In this document: positions 28,028 through 37,766 of the stretch, one piece after another
Layout: each line of letters starts with the position of its first letter
Numbering within the stretch: the first letter of the stretch is position 1
DNA from: PALSA-129 sp963842505
GTDB taxonomy: Bacteria > Acidobacteriota > Terriglobia > Bryobacterales > Bryobacteraceae
Length of the DNA: 64,000 nucleotides
Direction: 5' to 3'
Assembly (NCBI GenBank): GCA_963842505.1
Contig: CAWJGZ010000002.1
Location: 1,178,001 to 1,242,000 of the forward strand
Translations under genes and position numbers: made by a program
The notes under the pieces: model-generated
Told to the model about the DNA's origin: nothing
The model's database searches: none
The model's input: the letters and a program-made list of their open reading frames with translations, nothing else

Positions 28028-29011
28028 CTACCGCGGCGGAGCGGTAGTCTGCCGCACTACCAGATTGGTCTTCACCTCGTAATTGGCGCCACGGCTTAAA
28101 TCGTGGATCAAACTCCAGAGCGACTGAAACGCCAGCCGCCCGATCTCCGCCCGCGGCACGGCCACCGTGGTCAGCGCCGGCTGCGTGAACTGCGCAAATA
28201 GGATGTCGTCAAACCCGATCACCGAAAGCGCCGCCGGCACCGCCATCTGCCGATCGTACGCATAGTGCAACGCGCCGATCGCCATCAGGTCGTTGCCCGT
28301 CATCACCGCCGTCGCGTCGAACCCCGCCAGCAACTTCGCGCAACTGAAATAGCCGCCTTGCACCGTGAAATCGGAATCCACCACGCGCGTCTCCATGCCA
28401 TTCGCCAGCGCCCCTTCCAAAAACACCGCTTTGCGCCGCATCGCGAAGGCGCCATCTTCCGGACCACCGATGAAACCAACTCGCCGATGGCCTAACTGCG
28501 CCAGATGGTTTACCCCCTCCAAAATCCCCCGCTGCTCGATGACCACATTGGAAATGTGGTCCCCCGCAGCCCCGAAACCCAGACACACCGCGGACATCCC
28601 TTTCTTCGCCACGAATTCCTTCACTGACTCGTCCACCTGCGTGGTGAGGAAGGCGATTCCCGGCACTTGCAGACCCACCAGCCGTTCCACCACGTGGCGC
28701 GTGCGCTGCGGATCGTTATTGGTGTCCATGACGATGGTCTCCATGCCGGAAAGGTCAGCCTCCGCCTGGAACGCCTTAATAATCTCCGGGAAGAACGGAT
28801 TGCCGATCACGGGAACCACCAAGCCCACAATCGAGCTCCGGCCGACCACCAGGCTGCGGGCCGCCGTATTCGGCCGGTAGCCCAGTTCCTTAGCCGCCCA
28901 GAGCACGCGCTGCTCGGTAGCCGGCCGGACTTTGTGCGAATCGTTGAGCACGTAGGACACAGTGGCGGCAGAGACGCCCGCCTTCTCAGCAACGTCTTTA
29001 ATGGTAGCCAT
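28028..29011 (-). CDS. LacI-family transcriptional regulator
   Basis: The likely start is the ATG giving MATIKDVAEKAGVSAATVSY, the canonical LacI opening; an ATG four codons earlier is possible and neither has a strong ribosome-binding site. After the helix-turn-helix and hinge (about 1-55) comes a sugar-binding domain starting VGLVVPVIGNPFFPEIIKAF. It is 327 residues long, normal for the family. It reads toward the second TonB receptor across the repeat element, and candidate operator boxes lie at 27496 and 27606. The ligand cannot be predicted. Confidence 0.93.
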   Translation of the reverse strand: MATIKDVAEKAGVSAATVSYVLNDSHKVRPATEQRVLWAAKELGYRPNTAARSLVVGRSSIVGLVVPVIGNPFFPEIIKAFQAEADLSGMETIVMDTNNDPQRTRHVVERLVGLQVPGIAFLTTQVDESVKEFVAKKGMSAVCLGFGAAGDHISNVVIEQRGILEGVNHLAQLGHRRVGFIGGPEDGAFAMRRKAVFLEGALANGMETRVVDSDFTVQGGYFSCAKLLAGFDATAVMTGNDLMAIGALHYAYDRQMAVPAALSVIGFDDILFAQFTQPALTTVAVPRAEIGRLAFQSLWSLIHDLSRGANYEVKTNLVVRQTTAPPR

Positions 29012-29251
29012 AGGACCCATCACCCGAGCACAATTGTAAGTGTGGGGATATCACCCGTTTCCGCCGCCGGCGCCAGCGTGCTTGCGCGCACGGCTTCAGT
29101 TCACATCGGTTACAGAGTGCCAGAAGAGAATCGCTGAGTCAAGAGAAAGAGAAAGTGAAGCGATTCAATCAGTTTTAAAGCGTATCGAAGGGAGGATTGC
29201 CAGATACTACGTGGCGCCGGCGGGCATGCCCGCATCTGACCGCATCAGCCG

Positions 29252-29325
29252 ACCAAGGGAATCACAGCGTTGGAGACTCTGTCTGATGCAGAGGCAAACG
29301 TTCTGCCCGTCCGAGCTACGGGCGC
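29252..29325 (-). pseudogene. Possible degenerate tRNA relic
   Basis: The minus strand from 29325 begins GCGCCCGTAGCTC and continues AGAACGTTTGCCTCTGC, close to the acceptor, D-arm and anticodon-arm 5' half of common tRNA-Arg-type genes. The anticodon arm is nearly paired, but the T-arm and 3' acceptor do not pair, so it cannot be a functional tRNA. It lies 90 bases from a real tRNA-Ser. Chance similarity remains possible. Confidence 0.25.
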
Positions 29326-29414
29326 GCGGCTGCCTTCAACTGGAGTCTCACGTTTCGCGCAGGGTCGAACCTGCCGCCGTATGGTACGATGCAAGAGACG
29401 ACCAACCAACTCCC

Positions 29415-29508
<94 letters not shown>

Positions 29509-29611
29509 GCGGTTTTTCGCCATCGCGTCAAATCCTCACCGTTCCCCTGCCGCCTTTTGATACAGTGTTCCTACGGCTCGCAGTAGTACAAGCCGGATAG
29601 GAGCAACCGTG

Positions 29612-32600
29612 ATGATCCGCCGACCTCGTTGGCTTATTTTTCTCGCACCGCTTTGCCTGTTGGGCTTGCTGGGATTTGGAATGTTAGCCCAGCAGGGGAG
29701 CCCCGGAGGCCAGTACCCCAACAGCCTGCTAGCCGGCTTGCAGTGGCGCGACGTCGGCCCCATGCGGGGCGGACGCTCGTTTGCCGTAGCCGGCCATGCC
29801 AGCCAGCCCGACACGTTCTATTCCGGCTCGGTTGGCGGCGGCGTGTGGAAAACCGAAAATGCCGGCCGCACGTGGGTCCCGATCTCCGATGAGGGCATTC
29901 CGATCGGCTCGATCGGCGCCATTGCGGTAGCCCCGTCGAATGCCAATGTGATCTATGTCGGCACTGGCGAAAGCGATATCCGCAGCCAACACTCTTACGG
30001 CACGGGTATGTACAAATCGATGGATGCGGGAAAGACCTGGACGCACATCGGTCTCGAAGCCACGCGGCAGATCGGACGGGTGGTGGTCGACCCGACGAAT
30101 CAGAATCGAGTCTATGTCGCGGCGCTCGGCCATGTGTACGACGCCAATCCCGATCGCGGGCTGTATCGCTCGACTGACGGCGGCACAACCTGGAAGAAAG
30201 TCTTGTTCAAGACCAACGATCCCGATAATGTAGGCGCAGTCGATGTGGCCATCGATCCCAAGAACCCGCGCGTACTCTACGCTTCGCTTTGGGCGACGCG
30301 CCGTCCGCCGTGGTCGGTCTACGCACCCACCAACCTGCCCGGCGGCGGGCTGTACAAATCCACCGATGGCGGCGATACCTGGAAGCAACTGACCGGCGGG
30401 CTGCGTACCGACGAGTTCGTTGGCAGAATCGGCATCGCAATTTCGCCCAGCAACCCCAACCGAGTGTGGGCAGTGGTGGATGATCTCGGCAGCGCTTTCG
30501 CGCGCGGCGCCGGTGGACGGGGCGCGGCGGCAGCGGCAGCTCAAGCGGGCGGAGCCCCGCCAACTCCGGCAGCGGGCGGGCGCCCCGGAGGTGGCGGCGC
30601 GGGCTCGAGCACCGGCGGCGGAGTCTACATCTCCGATGACGCCGGCGCCACGTGGAAACTGGTCAACAGCGAGAACCGGCTGTGGGGCCGCGGCTGGTAT
30701 TTTGAAGCCGTGACCGTCGATCCCACCAACCCGGACCGCGCCTACGTCATGAACACCGCGACTTATATGACCACCGACGCCGGCAAGACTTTTGTTCCGG
30801 TGAAGGGATCCCCCGGCGGCGACGACTACCACCAGCTTTGGGTCAATCCCAAGGATGGCAACCGCATGGTGCTCAGCAGCGATCAAGGCACCGTTGTCAG
30901 CGTGGATGGCGCCAAAAGTTGGAGCACCTGGTACAACCAGCCCACCGCTCAGATCTATCACGTGGCGGCCGACAATCGTTTTCCGTATTGGCTCTACGGC
31001 GCGCAACAGGATAGCGGCGGCGTGGGCGTCAGCACCTGGTCGCGGCAGGGCGTGCTCTCGTTCCGCAACTGGGAACCCACCTGCCTGGCCGGCGAGAGCA
31101 ATACCGTGATCCCCGACCCGAAGGACGGGAACATTCTTTACGGCAGCGGCGCCGGGCGCTGCGATCAGGCGCTCAACGTTGCCGCGCCGCTCGGGGGACA
31201 ATTGCCGCCACCCGATCCGGACGATCCGAACCGCAAGACCTGGACGCTGCCACAGGTCTTCTCACAAGCCGACGAAGCCATGTACTACGCGAATCAATTC
31301 GTCTTCCGCACGCGCGATCGCGGCCGCACGTGGGAAAAAATCAGTCCTGACCTCTCGCGGCTTCGCCCGCCGGTGCCCGCCAACCTGGACCCCGTGACCG
31401 CCAAAGACATCGACGAGCAGATGACCGACCGTTTCGGCGTGGTGTATACGATTGGCCCCTCGCCTCTTGAGGCCACCACTGTCTGGGTGGGAACCGACGA
31501 CGGATTAATTCATGTGACCCGCGACGATGGCAAGCACTGGACGGACGTCACGCCTCCGGCGATGACGGCGTGGAGCAAGGTGTCGCAAATTGAAGCCAGC
31601 CATTTCGATGCCGCGACCGCCTACGCGTCGGTGGATCGCCATCGCATCGCCGACAACAAACCTTATATCTATCGCACGCACGACGGCGGCAAGACCTGGC
31701 AGAACGTGGCCGCCGGCATTCCCGAAGACGCCTACGTCAACTCGGTGAAGGAAGATACGCAGGTCAAGGGGCTGCTTTACGCCGCCACCGAACTGCGTGT
31801 TTACGTTTCGTTTAATGACGGCGACCAATGGCAGTCGCTGCAGAACAACATGCCAGTGACTTCCGTGCGCGACATCGTGGTACACGGCGACGATCTGGCG
31901 GTGGCCACACACGGCCGCGGTTTTTGGGTGATGGATCAAATGGCGGCGCTCCGGCAGATCGCCGCCCAGGGGACGCAGATTATTTCCTCTAACGCCTGGC
32001 TGTTCAAACCCGGTGAGACGTACGCCATCCGGCAAGGCAGCACGAACGGCACGCCACTGCCGCATGAGGAACCGCAGGAACAGAATCCACCCTCGGGCGT
32101 TTTGGCCTACTACTGGCTCAAGAGCGATGCCGCCAAGCCGTTGAAGCTGGAGTTGGTGGATGGCACCGGAGCGGTGCGGTCCTGCGCCGCGAGTGATACG
32201 CCGGTGCGCCCGGTGAATACAGAAACCTTGAACGTGCAGGCCATTTGGGAACAACCGGCGCAACCGCTTCCAGCGGCTGCCGGGATGCATCGCTTTGCGC
32301 TCGGCGGCGCCGCGGGACGGGGCGCCGGCGGCGGCTTCGGAAGAGGCGGCGGCGCCGCGCCGGTGCAGGACGCCTGCACGCCTCCGGCAGCGACTTCGGA
32401 CACGGCAGCGGCTAACCCGTCCGCGGGTGGACGCGGCGGCCGGGGCGGACGGGGCGGCGGCGGTGGACGCGGCGGGGCCACGGGCTTGCAGCCCGGCCAG
32501 TACACCGTGCGCCTCACCGTGGACGGCCAGACTTATAACCAGCCGGTCACCATCAAACCGGACCCTCGCGGCGCACCCAGTGGGGCGAATGAGGGTGCGG

Positions 32601-32614
32601 GAGGCGGTAACTAG
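29612..32614 (+). CDS. Secreted BNR/VPS10-type beta-propeller protein
   Basis: AGGAG lies 8 bases before the ATG at 29612 (a GTG three bases earlier is possible). The signal peptide (LIFLAPLCLLGLLGFGMLA) is followed by repeated sialidase-type Asp boxes such as SMDAGKTWTH, STDGGTTWKK, STDGGDTWKQ and THDGGKTWQN, forming one or two large propellers to about residue 770. The last 200 residues hold Gly/Arg/Ala-rich low-complexity stretches and a C-terminal beta domain (QPGQYTVRLTVDGQTYNQPV). Proteins like this are abundant in acidobacteria and are often named glycosyl hydrolase, but no catalytic residues are established; a binding or scaffolding role is as likely. Confidence 0.85.
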   Translation: MIRRPRWLIFLAPLCLLGLLGFGMLAQQGSPGGQYPNSLLAGLQWRDVGPMRGGRSFAVAGHASQPDTFYSGSVGGGVWKTENAGRTWVPISDEGIPIGSIGAIAVAPSNANVIYVGTGESDIRSQHSYGTGMYKSMDAGKTWTHIGLEATRQIGRVVVDPTNQNRVYVAALGHVYDANPDRGLYRSTDGGTTWKKVLFKTNDPDNVGAVDVAIDPKNPRVLYASLWATRRPPWSVYAPTNLPGGGLYKSTDGGDTWKQLTGGLRTDEFVGRIGIAISPSNPNRVWAVVDDLGSAFARGAGGRGAAAAAAQAGGAPPTPAAGGRPGGGGAGSSTGGGVYISDDAGATWKLVNSENRLWGRGWYFEAVTVDPTNPDRAYVMNTATYMTTDAGKTFVPVKGSPGGDDYHQLWVNPKDGNRMVLSSDQGTVVSVDGAKSWSTWYNQPTAQIYHVAADNRFPYWLYGAQQDSGGVGVSTWSRQGVLSFRNWEPTCLAGESNTVIPDPKDGNILYGSGAGRCDQALNVAAPLGGQLPPPDPDDPNRKTWTLPQVFSQADEAMYYANQFVFRTRDRGRTWEKISPDLSRLRPPVPANLDPVTAKDIDEQMTDRFGVVYTIGPSPLEATTVWVGTDDGLIHVTRDDGKHWTDVTPPAMTAWSKVSQIEASHFDAATAYASVDRHRIADNKPYIYRTHDGGKTWQNVAAGIPEDAYVNSVKEDTQVKGLLYAATELRVYVSFNDGDQWQSLQNNMPVTSVRDIVVHGDDLAVATHGRGFWVMDQMAALRQIAAQGTQIISSNAWLFKPGETYAIRQGSTNGTPLPHEEPQEQNPPSGVLAYYWLKSDAAKPLKLELVDGTGAVRSCAASDTPVRPVNTETLNVQAIWEQPAQPLPAAAGMHRFALGGAAGRGAGGGFGRGGGAAPVQDACTPPAATSDTAAANPSAGGRGGRGGRGGGGGRGGATGLQPGQYTVRLTVDGQTYNQPVTIKPDPRGAPSGANEGAGGGN

Positions 32615-32661
32615 ACCGGCCCCTGATCTGCGAAAACCGGCACAAACAGGCAGGAACGGCG

Positions 32662-35280
32662 CTACCGGAATTGCTTTTCAAGTTTCTCGAGCGCCGCATC
32701 CAGGTGTTGCGGCTGGTTCAGGACGCCCGCGAATAAATCGCCGCGGGCGGCGAATCGCTCGATCGCATTAGCGATGTTGAATTGTGCGGGGTGCACACCG
32801 TGGCGGACTTCGGACCACTCCAGAGGAGTAGCTACGGGAGCGCCGGGGTAAGCGCGCAGGACGTAGGGCGCGGCGATAGTCTTGGACCTGCCGTTTTGCA
32901 GATAGTCGAAGTAGACGCGGTTCTTCTGGCGCTTGGAGACCGGGCGCGGAGTGGTAAATAGGTCCGGCTGCTCCGAGACAGCCAGGCGGGCGATCAGTTC
33001 GGCAAAGGTGCGCGTTTCCTCGTAGGTATAAATCGGCTCGACCGGAATATAGACGTGCATGCCGTCTCCGCCGGTGGTTTTGGGGTAGCCGGTGAGCGAG
33101 ATGCGGTCGAGCAGGCTTTTCACGAGCAAAGCGGCATCGACGATCTTATCGTAGGGGCACTCCTGCGGGTCCAGATCGATGAGGATGAAATCGGGATGGT
33201 CGAGCGAGGGCGAGCGGCTCATCCAGGGATTGTGATCGATGCAGCCGAGGTTGACCAGGTAGAGCAGGCTGGCGCGGTCCCCGGCGAAGACGTAGTGGAT
33301 GCCGTCGATCAATTCGGTGCGGAGCCAGGGCGCGAAGCTATGGGGCGCGTCCTTCTGAAAAAAGTACTGCTGCAGGATGCCGTTCGGGTAACGTTTCAAC
33401 GATAGCGGGCGGTCCTTGAGGTGCGGCAGGATGAGATCGGCGACGCCGTCGTAATAATTGAGGACGTCGCGCTTGGTATAGCCTTCGGCAGGGTAGAAGA
33501 TCTTCTTGAGATTCGTGAACTTCAAGGTGCGCCCATCGATCTGGAGCGAGGCCTCCTTGACGTCGGCCAGCAAGGGGGGCCTGGGAGCGGCATCCTCGCG
33601 CACGGCCTGACGCGGCGTGATGTCATTGCGCAGGCCCAGAAAGACGGGAGCGCGCAGCCGATTGTCGGGCGTCCAGTTCGCGTATTTGACCTGGCAGACG
33701 AGTTCGGGCTTGACCCAGGTGATGCCTTTATCGGGCTTGGGGCGTTCGGCGAACGGGCAGGCTGTGGTGACAAGCGGCAACAGGCGCGCATGCAAAGAGA
33801 CCAGCAGTTCCCGGTCGAAGCCGGTGCCGACATTGCCGGCCCAGCGCAGGGCACCATCATCGTAGACGCCCAGGACCAGCGCTCCGAAGTGATCGCGGCC
33901 TCCCTGGGGCGCGGTGAACCCGCCGATGGCGAACTCCTGCTCGCCGACGAGTTTAATCTTGAGCCACTCGCGGCTGCGGCGCGATTCGTAGGTGCTGGAC
34001 GCGTGTTTGGCGAGGATGCCCTCGATGCCGGTCTCCCGTGCGGCCTCCAGCATCTGCGCGCCGACGCCGGGGAAGACTTCGGAGACGCGCAGCACGCCGC
34101 GCGAAGCGACCACTTTTTCCAGCAACTCGCGGCGGACGGCAAGCGGCGCACCGCGCAAATCGTAACCATCGAGATAGAGCAGGTCGAAAGCGAAATAGAC
34201 CACGGGCCGGGAGCGCACCAGGTGCGCGATGGAGTTGGGATCGGAGTTGGCGATACGCGGCTGAATGAGGTGAAAGCGGGAAACGCCGTGTTCGTCGAGC
34301 ACGGCGATTTCACCGTCCAGAACGGCCTCGCGAGCGCTCACCTGGTGAGGGATGACGGCCAACTCGGGATATTGGCGTTCGCAGCGAAGGCCGCTGCGCG
34401 AGGTGATGCGGACCTCCTCGCGTTCGATAAACGCGATGGCGCGCACGCCATCCCATTTCACCTCAAAGAGCCACTCCGCGCCGTGCGGAGGCTGGCTGGC
34501 GAGAGTGGCCAGCATGGGCTCGATGGCCGGGGGCATGGAGGCCTTACGCGCGCCTTTCACGGCGGCGAGATCGACCCGCAATTGGGGTTTTGAGGTTCGC
34601 GCCGCCGGCGGGCCCGGTTCCGGCGTTGGGGACATGCGCGCGTTCTTGGCCGGCCGGCTGGCAGCCCATACGCGCCTGGTATCGCCGGCGGTCTGCCGCT
34701 TGGTCTTGCGGGCCGGCAGGTTGCGGGCAATCTCCTCCTGGGTGCGGCCGGAGAGCACGCTCGATGCGTGGGCTTCCACGTCCCAACCTTCCATGGCAAA
34801 CTGGTCGCGCTTCTTGAGAATCAGCCACTCATTGCCTTTGCCGCGACCCTTCATCAGGACGAGGGCAAAATCGCCATTGAGCTTTTGGCCATGGAGGCGG
34901 AACTTGAGATCGCCACGGGCGATCTGTTCCAGCCCAGTCGAATCGCCGATCAAGTCGAAGGTACCGCAGTCCCAGAGCATTACGCTGCCGGCGCCGTAAT
35001 TGCCGGGCGGTATGGTGCCTTCGAAATCGCCATATTCGACGGGGTGGTCCTCCACGTGGGCGGCGAAATGTTTAAGGGAGGGATCGAGGGTTGGTCCCTT
35101 GGGCACGGCCCAGGATTTCAAGACGCCGTCGATCTCGAGGCGGAAATCGTAATGCAAGCGGGTGGCGTCGTGCCGCTGCACGCAGAAATAATTACCCGCG
35201 GGGCGCGACTCGACGGCGGAAGGAGCGGGCTCCGGGGTCTTCTCGAAGCGGCGTTTGGCAGCATACTCCTCAAGAGCCAT
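32662..35280 (-). CDS. ligD: Multifunctional DNA ligase D (NHEJ)
   Basis: The 872 residues have three parts in the Pseudomonas-type order: a 3'-phosphoesterase domain (about 25-190, RHDATRLHYDFRLEIDG, HVEDHPVEYGDFEGTIPPGN), an ATP-dependent ligase (about 250-540, adenylated K275 in EVKWDGVRA), and a primase-polymerase (about 575-865, TKRDVLNYYDGVADLILPHL, the metal-binding IDLDPQ). The Lys/Arg/Pro-rich linker at 190-250 separates the first two. LigD seals and fills double-strand breaks in non-homologous end joining together with Ku. No Ku gene is in this window. The gene is convergent with the BNR protein and is transcribed away from the 49-base repeat. Confidence 0.95.
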   Translation of the reverse strand: MALEEYAAKRRFEKTPEPAPSAVESRPAGNYFCVQRHDATRLHYDFRLEIDGVLKSWAVPKGPTLDPSLKHFAAHVEDHPVEYGDFEGTIPPGNYGAGSVMLWDCGTFDLIGDSTGLEQIARGDLKFRLHGQKLNGDFALVLMKGRGKGNEWLILKKRDQFAMEGWDVEAHASSVLSGRTQEEIARNLPARKTKRQTAGDTRRVWAASRPAKNARMSPTPEPGPPAARTSKPQLRVDLAAVKGARKASMPPAIEPMLATLASQPPHGAEWLFEVKWDGVRAIAFIEREEVRITSRSGLRCERQYPELAVIPHQVSAREAVLDGEIAVLDEHGVSRFHLIQPRIANSDPNSIAHLVRSRPVVYFAFDLLYLDGYDLRGAPLAVRRELLEKVVASRGVLRVSEVFPGVGAQMLEAARETGIEGILAKHASSTYESRRSREWLKIKLVGEQEFAIGGFTAPQGGRDHFGALVLGVYDDGALRWAGNVGTGFDRELLVSLHARLLPLVTTACPFAERPKPDKGITWVKPELVCQVKYANWTPDNRLRAPVFLGLRNDITPRQAVREDAAPRPPLLADVKEASLQIDGRTLKFTNLKKIFYPAEGYTKRDVLNYYDGVADLILPHLKDRPLSLKRYPNGILQQYFFQKDAPHSFAPWLRTELIDGIHYVFAGDRASLLYLVNLGCIDHNPWMSRSPSLDHPDFILIDLDPQECPYDKIVDAALLVKSLLDRISLTGYPKTTGGDGMHVYIPVEPIYTYEETRTFAELIARLAVSEQPDLFTTPRPVSKRQKNRVYFDYLQNGRSKTIAAPYVLRAYPGAPVATPLEWSEVRHGVHPAQFNIANAIERFAARGDLFAGVLNQPQHLDAALEKLEKQFR

Positions 35281-35355
35281 AAGTGCCTTTACATCCTACC
35301 GCCGGAATCTTGAAGAAAATGGCAACCGCGGCGCTCTGTGGACGGCTGCCAGCCT

Positions 35356-35404
35356 GCATTTCTCACCAGCTTTCTGCTGCGACGAAATCTGGTGAGAAAA
35401 GCGG
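35356..35404. repeat. Dispersed repeat with inverted ends, short copy
   Basis: GCATTTCTCACCAG and CTGGTGAGAAAAGC form a 14-bp inverted repeat with one mismatch around a 19-base centre. Both ends match the 171-base copy at 27667-27837. It sits between divergently oriented ends: just upstream of ligD and next to the stop of the CCA enzyme, where its hairpin could also act as a terminator. Confidence 0.6.
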
Positions 35405-35405
35405 A

Positions 35406-36749
35406 CTAGCCTTGCCGGCCGCGGCGCACCATGGCGGTCTCCGGCGTGGTCCACGAGTTCGGCGCGGGGCTGGGCGGCGGAGGCGGCGGCGCTTCCGGCG
35501 CCGGCGGCTTTTTCACCCTGCGATCCAAGCGGTAGGCAATGAATTCCTCGCGGGCCTTCTTGTATTTCGGCGTTCCGGGCTTCGCTTCCACCGTGGCCCA
35601 TTCCTCCGGCGTGATCTCTTGCAGCAGAGGCAGGTACTTCAGGTAGTAGTTCCGCATCCGCTCCTGCACGGGCTTCAAGGGCGAGTGGTACAACTGGAAC
35701 AGGATCTCGTCGGGCGGCGCCGCCGACATGATGGCGTACACCTGCGAGGCCTTCTTAACGCGCGCCGCGCGCAGAGCCGACTCCAGCTTCTTCGACCGAG
35801 CTTCCAACCCTTGCCACGGCTCGAGGTCCGCCTTGCGCATCTCCGTCGCCCGGATCAGCCCCTGTTTTTCCTTGGGCGTCAGTTTCTCCGTCAACGCGTA
35901 CAGGAACGGGCCCAGCCGCGCCGCGCGCGAGGCAGCGTCGTCCGGCAGCATGCGGCAGTTTTTCTCAAACTTGACGATCCCCGAAAAGTTCAGCTTGGGG
36001 CCGGCCAGGGCCGGCGAAAACAGCGCCAGCAGGCCAGCCTCTTCCAGCCCCTTCAAAACCTCCGACGGGCTGTCCTCCGCGCTGATGCGCTTCAGCTCTT
36101 CCCCGAGCGTCCGCGGGGGAATGAGCTTCTCCACCTCCGCCTCGCGCGCGTTCGATACCTGCATCCCGGTGCGCTCTTCCACCGTGAAGCCCAGCCGCAC
36201 ACAGAACCGCACCAGGCGCAACAAGCGCGAGGGATCGTCATAGAAGCCGTACGTGCTGATGGCCCGCAACTCCTTGCGCTCGATGTCCGCGAGGCCGTTC
36301 ATGGGGTCCAGCAGCAACCCACGCGAGGTGCGGTTGAGCGACAGCGCAATGGCGTTGCAGGTGAAATCCCGCCCGCGCAGATCTTCCTGAATGGTGGCGG
36401 GCGTCACCTGCGACTTGCCGCCCGGGCGGGAGCACTTCTCCTGCCGCGACATTCCGATTTGCGCGGTGGCCCCGGTGGGGAACACCAGTTCCGCGCTCTT
36501 GCGTATCTCATCGGACGAAACCACCTTTGCGCCAGCTCGTTCGCAAAGCGTCTTCACCACCTTCAGGGCATTGCCTTCCACGGCAAAATCCAGATCGCGG
36601 ATGCGGAATCCCGCCAGCATGTCGCGCATAGCGCCGCCCGTCAGAAACAGATTCACGTTGGCGTGGCCGGCCGCCTCTTGGACTTGTTCCACCACCCGGT
36701 TCTGGTCTGGGCTGAGGTGGCTTTCCAGCATGTAGATGTAGTCGCTCAT
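35406..36749 (-). CDS. CCA tRNA nucleotidyltransferase / poly(A) polymerase family protein
   Basis: The nucleotidyltransferase core is at the N-terminus: LTGGAMRDMLAG, then IRDLDFAVEG with the catalytic Asp pair, then the RRDFTCNA-type motif GRDFTCNAIAL and YDDPSRLLRLVRFCVRLGF. A helical C-terminal body follows, ending in a Pro-rich tail (PEAPPPPPPSPAPN) that is unusual for the family. At 447 residues it fits class II CCA-adding enzymes, which build or repair the CCA end of tRNAs; a poly(A) polymerase role cannot be excluded by sequence reading alone. It is followed upstream by the Xer gene, 48 bases apart and on the same strand. Confidence 0.85.
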   Translation of the reverse strand: MSDYIYMLESHLSPDQNRVVEQVQEAAGHANVNLFLTGGAMRDMLAGFRIRDLDFAVEGNALKVVKTLCERAGAKVVSSDEIRKSAELVFPTGATAQIGMSRQEKCSRPGGKSQVTPATIQEDLRGRDFTCNAIALSLNRTSRGLLLDPMNGLADIERKELRAISTYGFYDDPSRLLRLVRFCVRLGFTVEERTGMQVSNAREAEVEKLIPPRTLGEELKRISAEDSPSEVLKGLEEAGLLALFSPALAGPKLNFSGIVKFEKNCRMLPDDAASRAARLGPFLYALTEKLTPKEKQGLIRATEMRKADLEPWQGLEARSKKLESALRAARVKKASQVYAIMSAAPPDEILFQLYHSPLKPVQERMRNYYLKYLPLLQEITPEEWATVEAKPGTPKYKKAREEFIAYRLDRRVKKPPAPEAPPPPPPSPAPNSWTTPETAMVRRGRQG

Positions 36750-36797
36750 TGCGTGCGCTCTCGATTTGCCAGGTTCTTCCGGCCCGCTTGCGCCGGA

Positions 36798-37703
36798 TTA
36801 GCTCCTGGGATGGTGTTCTTCTATGGTTTGCCGAAGTCTCGACCGCATCACATGCGTGTAAATCTGGGTGGTCGAGATATCGGAGTGCCCCAGCATGACC
36901 TGCACGCTACGCAGGTCAGCCCCGCCTTCCAGCAGGTGGGTTGCAAAACTGTGCCGCAGGACGTGCGGCGTCAGGCCGCGGAAGATCCCGGCTTTCCGCC
37001 CGTAGCCCGCCAGCAGCTTCCAAAAAGCCTGGCGCGTCAGACATCCGCCCCGCGCCGTCACGAATAAGAACCGGCTGGCCCGGCCCTTGAGCAGCCGCCC
37101 GCGCCCATCCCGCAGATAGGCGCCGACCGCTTCAATGGCTTCCTGGCCCACCGGTACCAGCCGCTGCTTGTTACCCTTCCCGGTGGTCCGCACCACCCCC
37201 AGGTCCGCGTTGAGATCGCTCATTCCCAAACGGCAGAGCTCGGATACGCGCAGCCCGGTGGCATATAACATTTCCACCATGGCGCGGTCCCGCAATCCCG
37301 TGGGCCGCGCCGGATCAGTGGCTTGGATGATCTTCTCTATCTCCTCCAGGTTTAAGAATTTAGGTATGTTATGCCATTGCTTAGGGGTCCGGAGGAATTC
37401 CGTGGGATCGCTCTGGATAGCTCCCTCCCGCAACAGGTACCCGTACAGGCCGCGCAGGGTGGCCAGATGCCGTGCGATCGATCGGGTGCTCAGCCCCGCG
37501 CCGTTTAAAAGGTCGAGGTATCGGCCCAGATCTTCGGTCCCGGTCAGTTCCGCATTGCCTACAAATGCGCTAAACTTCGATAAATCAAGTGCATACGATT
37601 CTAGCGAGTTCGCGGACAGGCCTTTTTCCATACGGCAGAAGTCCAGAAATGCGGTTATCTGCCTCTGCCCTCCAGCCGAATTTGCCGTCTGCACTGCGGA
37701 CAT
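36798..37703 (-). CDS. xerD: Tyrosine recombinase, XerC/XerD type
   Basis: I start at the ATG at 37703 (MSAVQTANSAGGQRQITAF), giving 301 residues, the normal Xer length; the longer open frame overlaps the promoter of the divergent gene. The N-terminal core-binding domain is followed by the catalytic domain with R in YATGLRVSELCRLG, Lys in TTGKGNKQRLVP, H-x-x-R in HVLRHSFATHLLEGG, His in LGHSDISTTQIYTHV and the nucleophile Tyr in the same motif. It resolves chromosome dimers at dif with FtsK. The gene is next to the CCA enzyme, not to mobile DNA, which favours the housekeeping role over a phage integrase. Confidence 0.9.
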   Translation of the reverse strand: MSAVQTANSAGGQRQITAFLDFCRMEKGLSANSLESYALDLSKFSAFVGNAELTGTEDLGRYLDLLNGAGLSTRSIARHLATLRGLYGYLLREGAIQSDPTEFLRTPKQWHNIPKFLNLEEIEKIIQATDPARPTGLRDRAMVEMLYATGLRVSELCRLGMSDLNADLGVVRTTGKGNKQRLVPVGQEAIEAVGAYLRDGRGRLLKGRASRFLFVTARGGCLTRQAFWKLLAGYGRKAGIFRGLTPHVLRHSFATHLLEGGADLRSVQVMLGHSDISTTQIYTHVMRSRLRQTIEEHHPRS

Positions 37704-37766
37704 CGTGCCAATGATACAATAAGCCGCTAAATGATTGATACATAGTTGTTGCAATCGAGGAAACTT

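Noticed and set aside
33421..34593. 390-codon plus-strand open frame
   Set aside because: Antisense of ligD with shadow composition.
34660..34700. RQTAGDTRRV in LigD resembling a peptide from the repeat at 27701
   Set aside because: Short basic linker similarity, DNA flanks do not match; likely chance.
35283..37067. 594-codon plus-strand open frame
   Set aside because: It is the antisense of the CCA enzyme and xerD, Arg/His/Gln-rich, with no ribosome-binding site.
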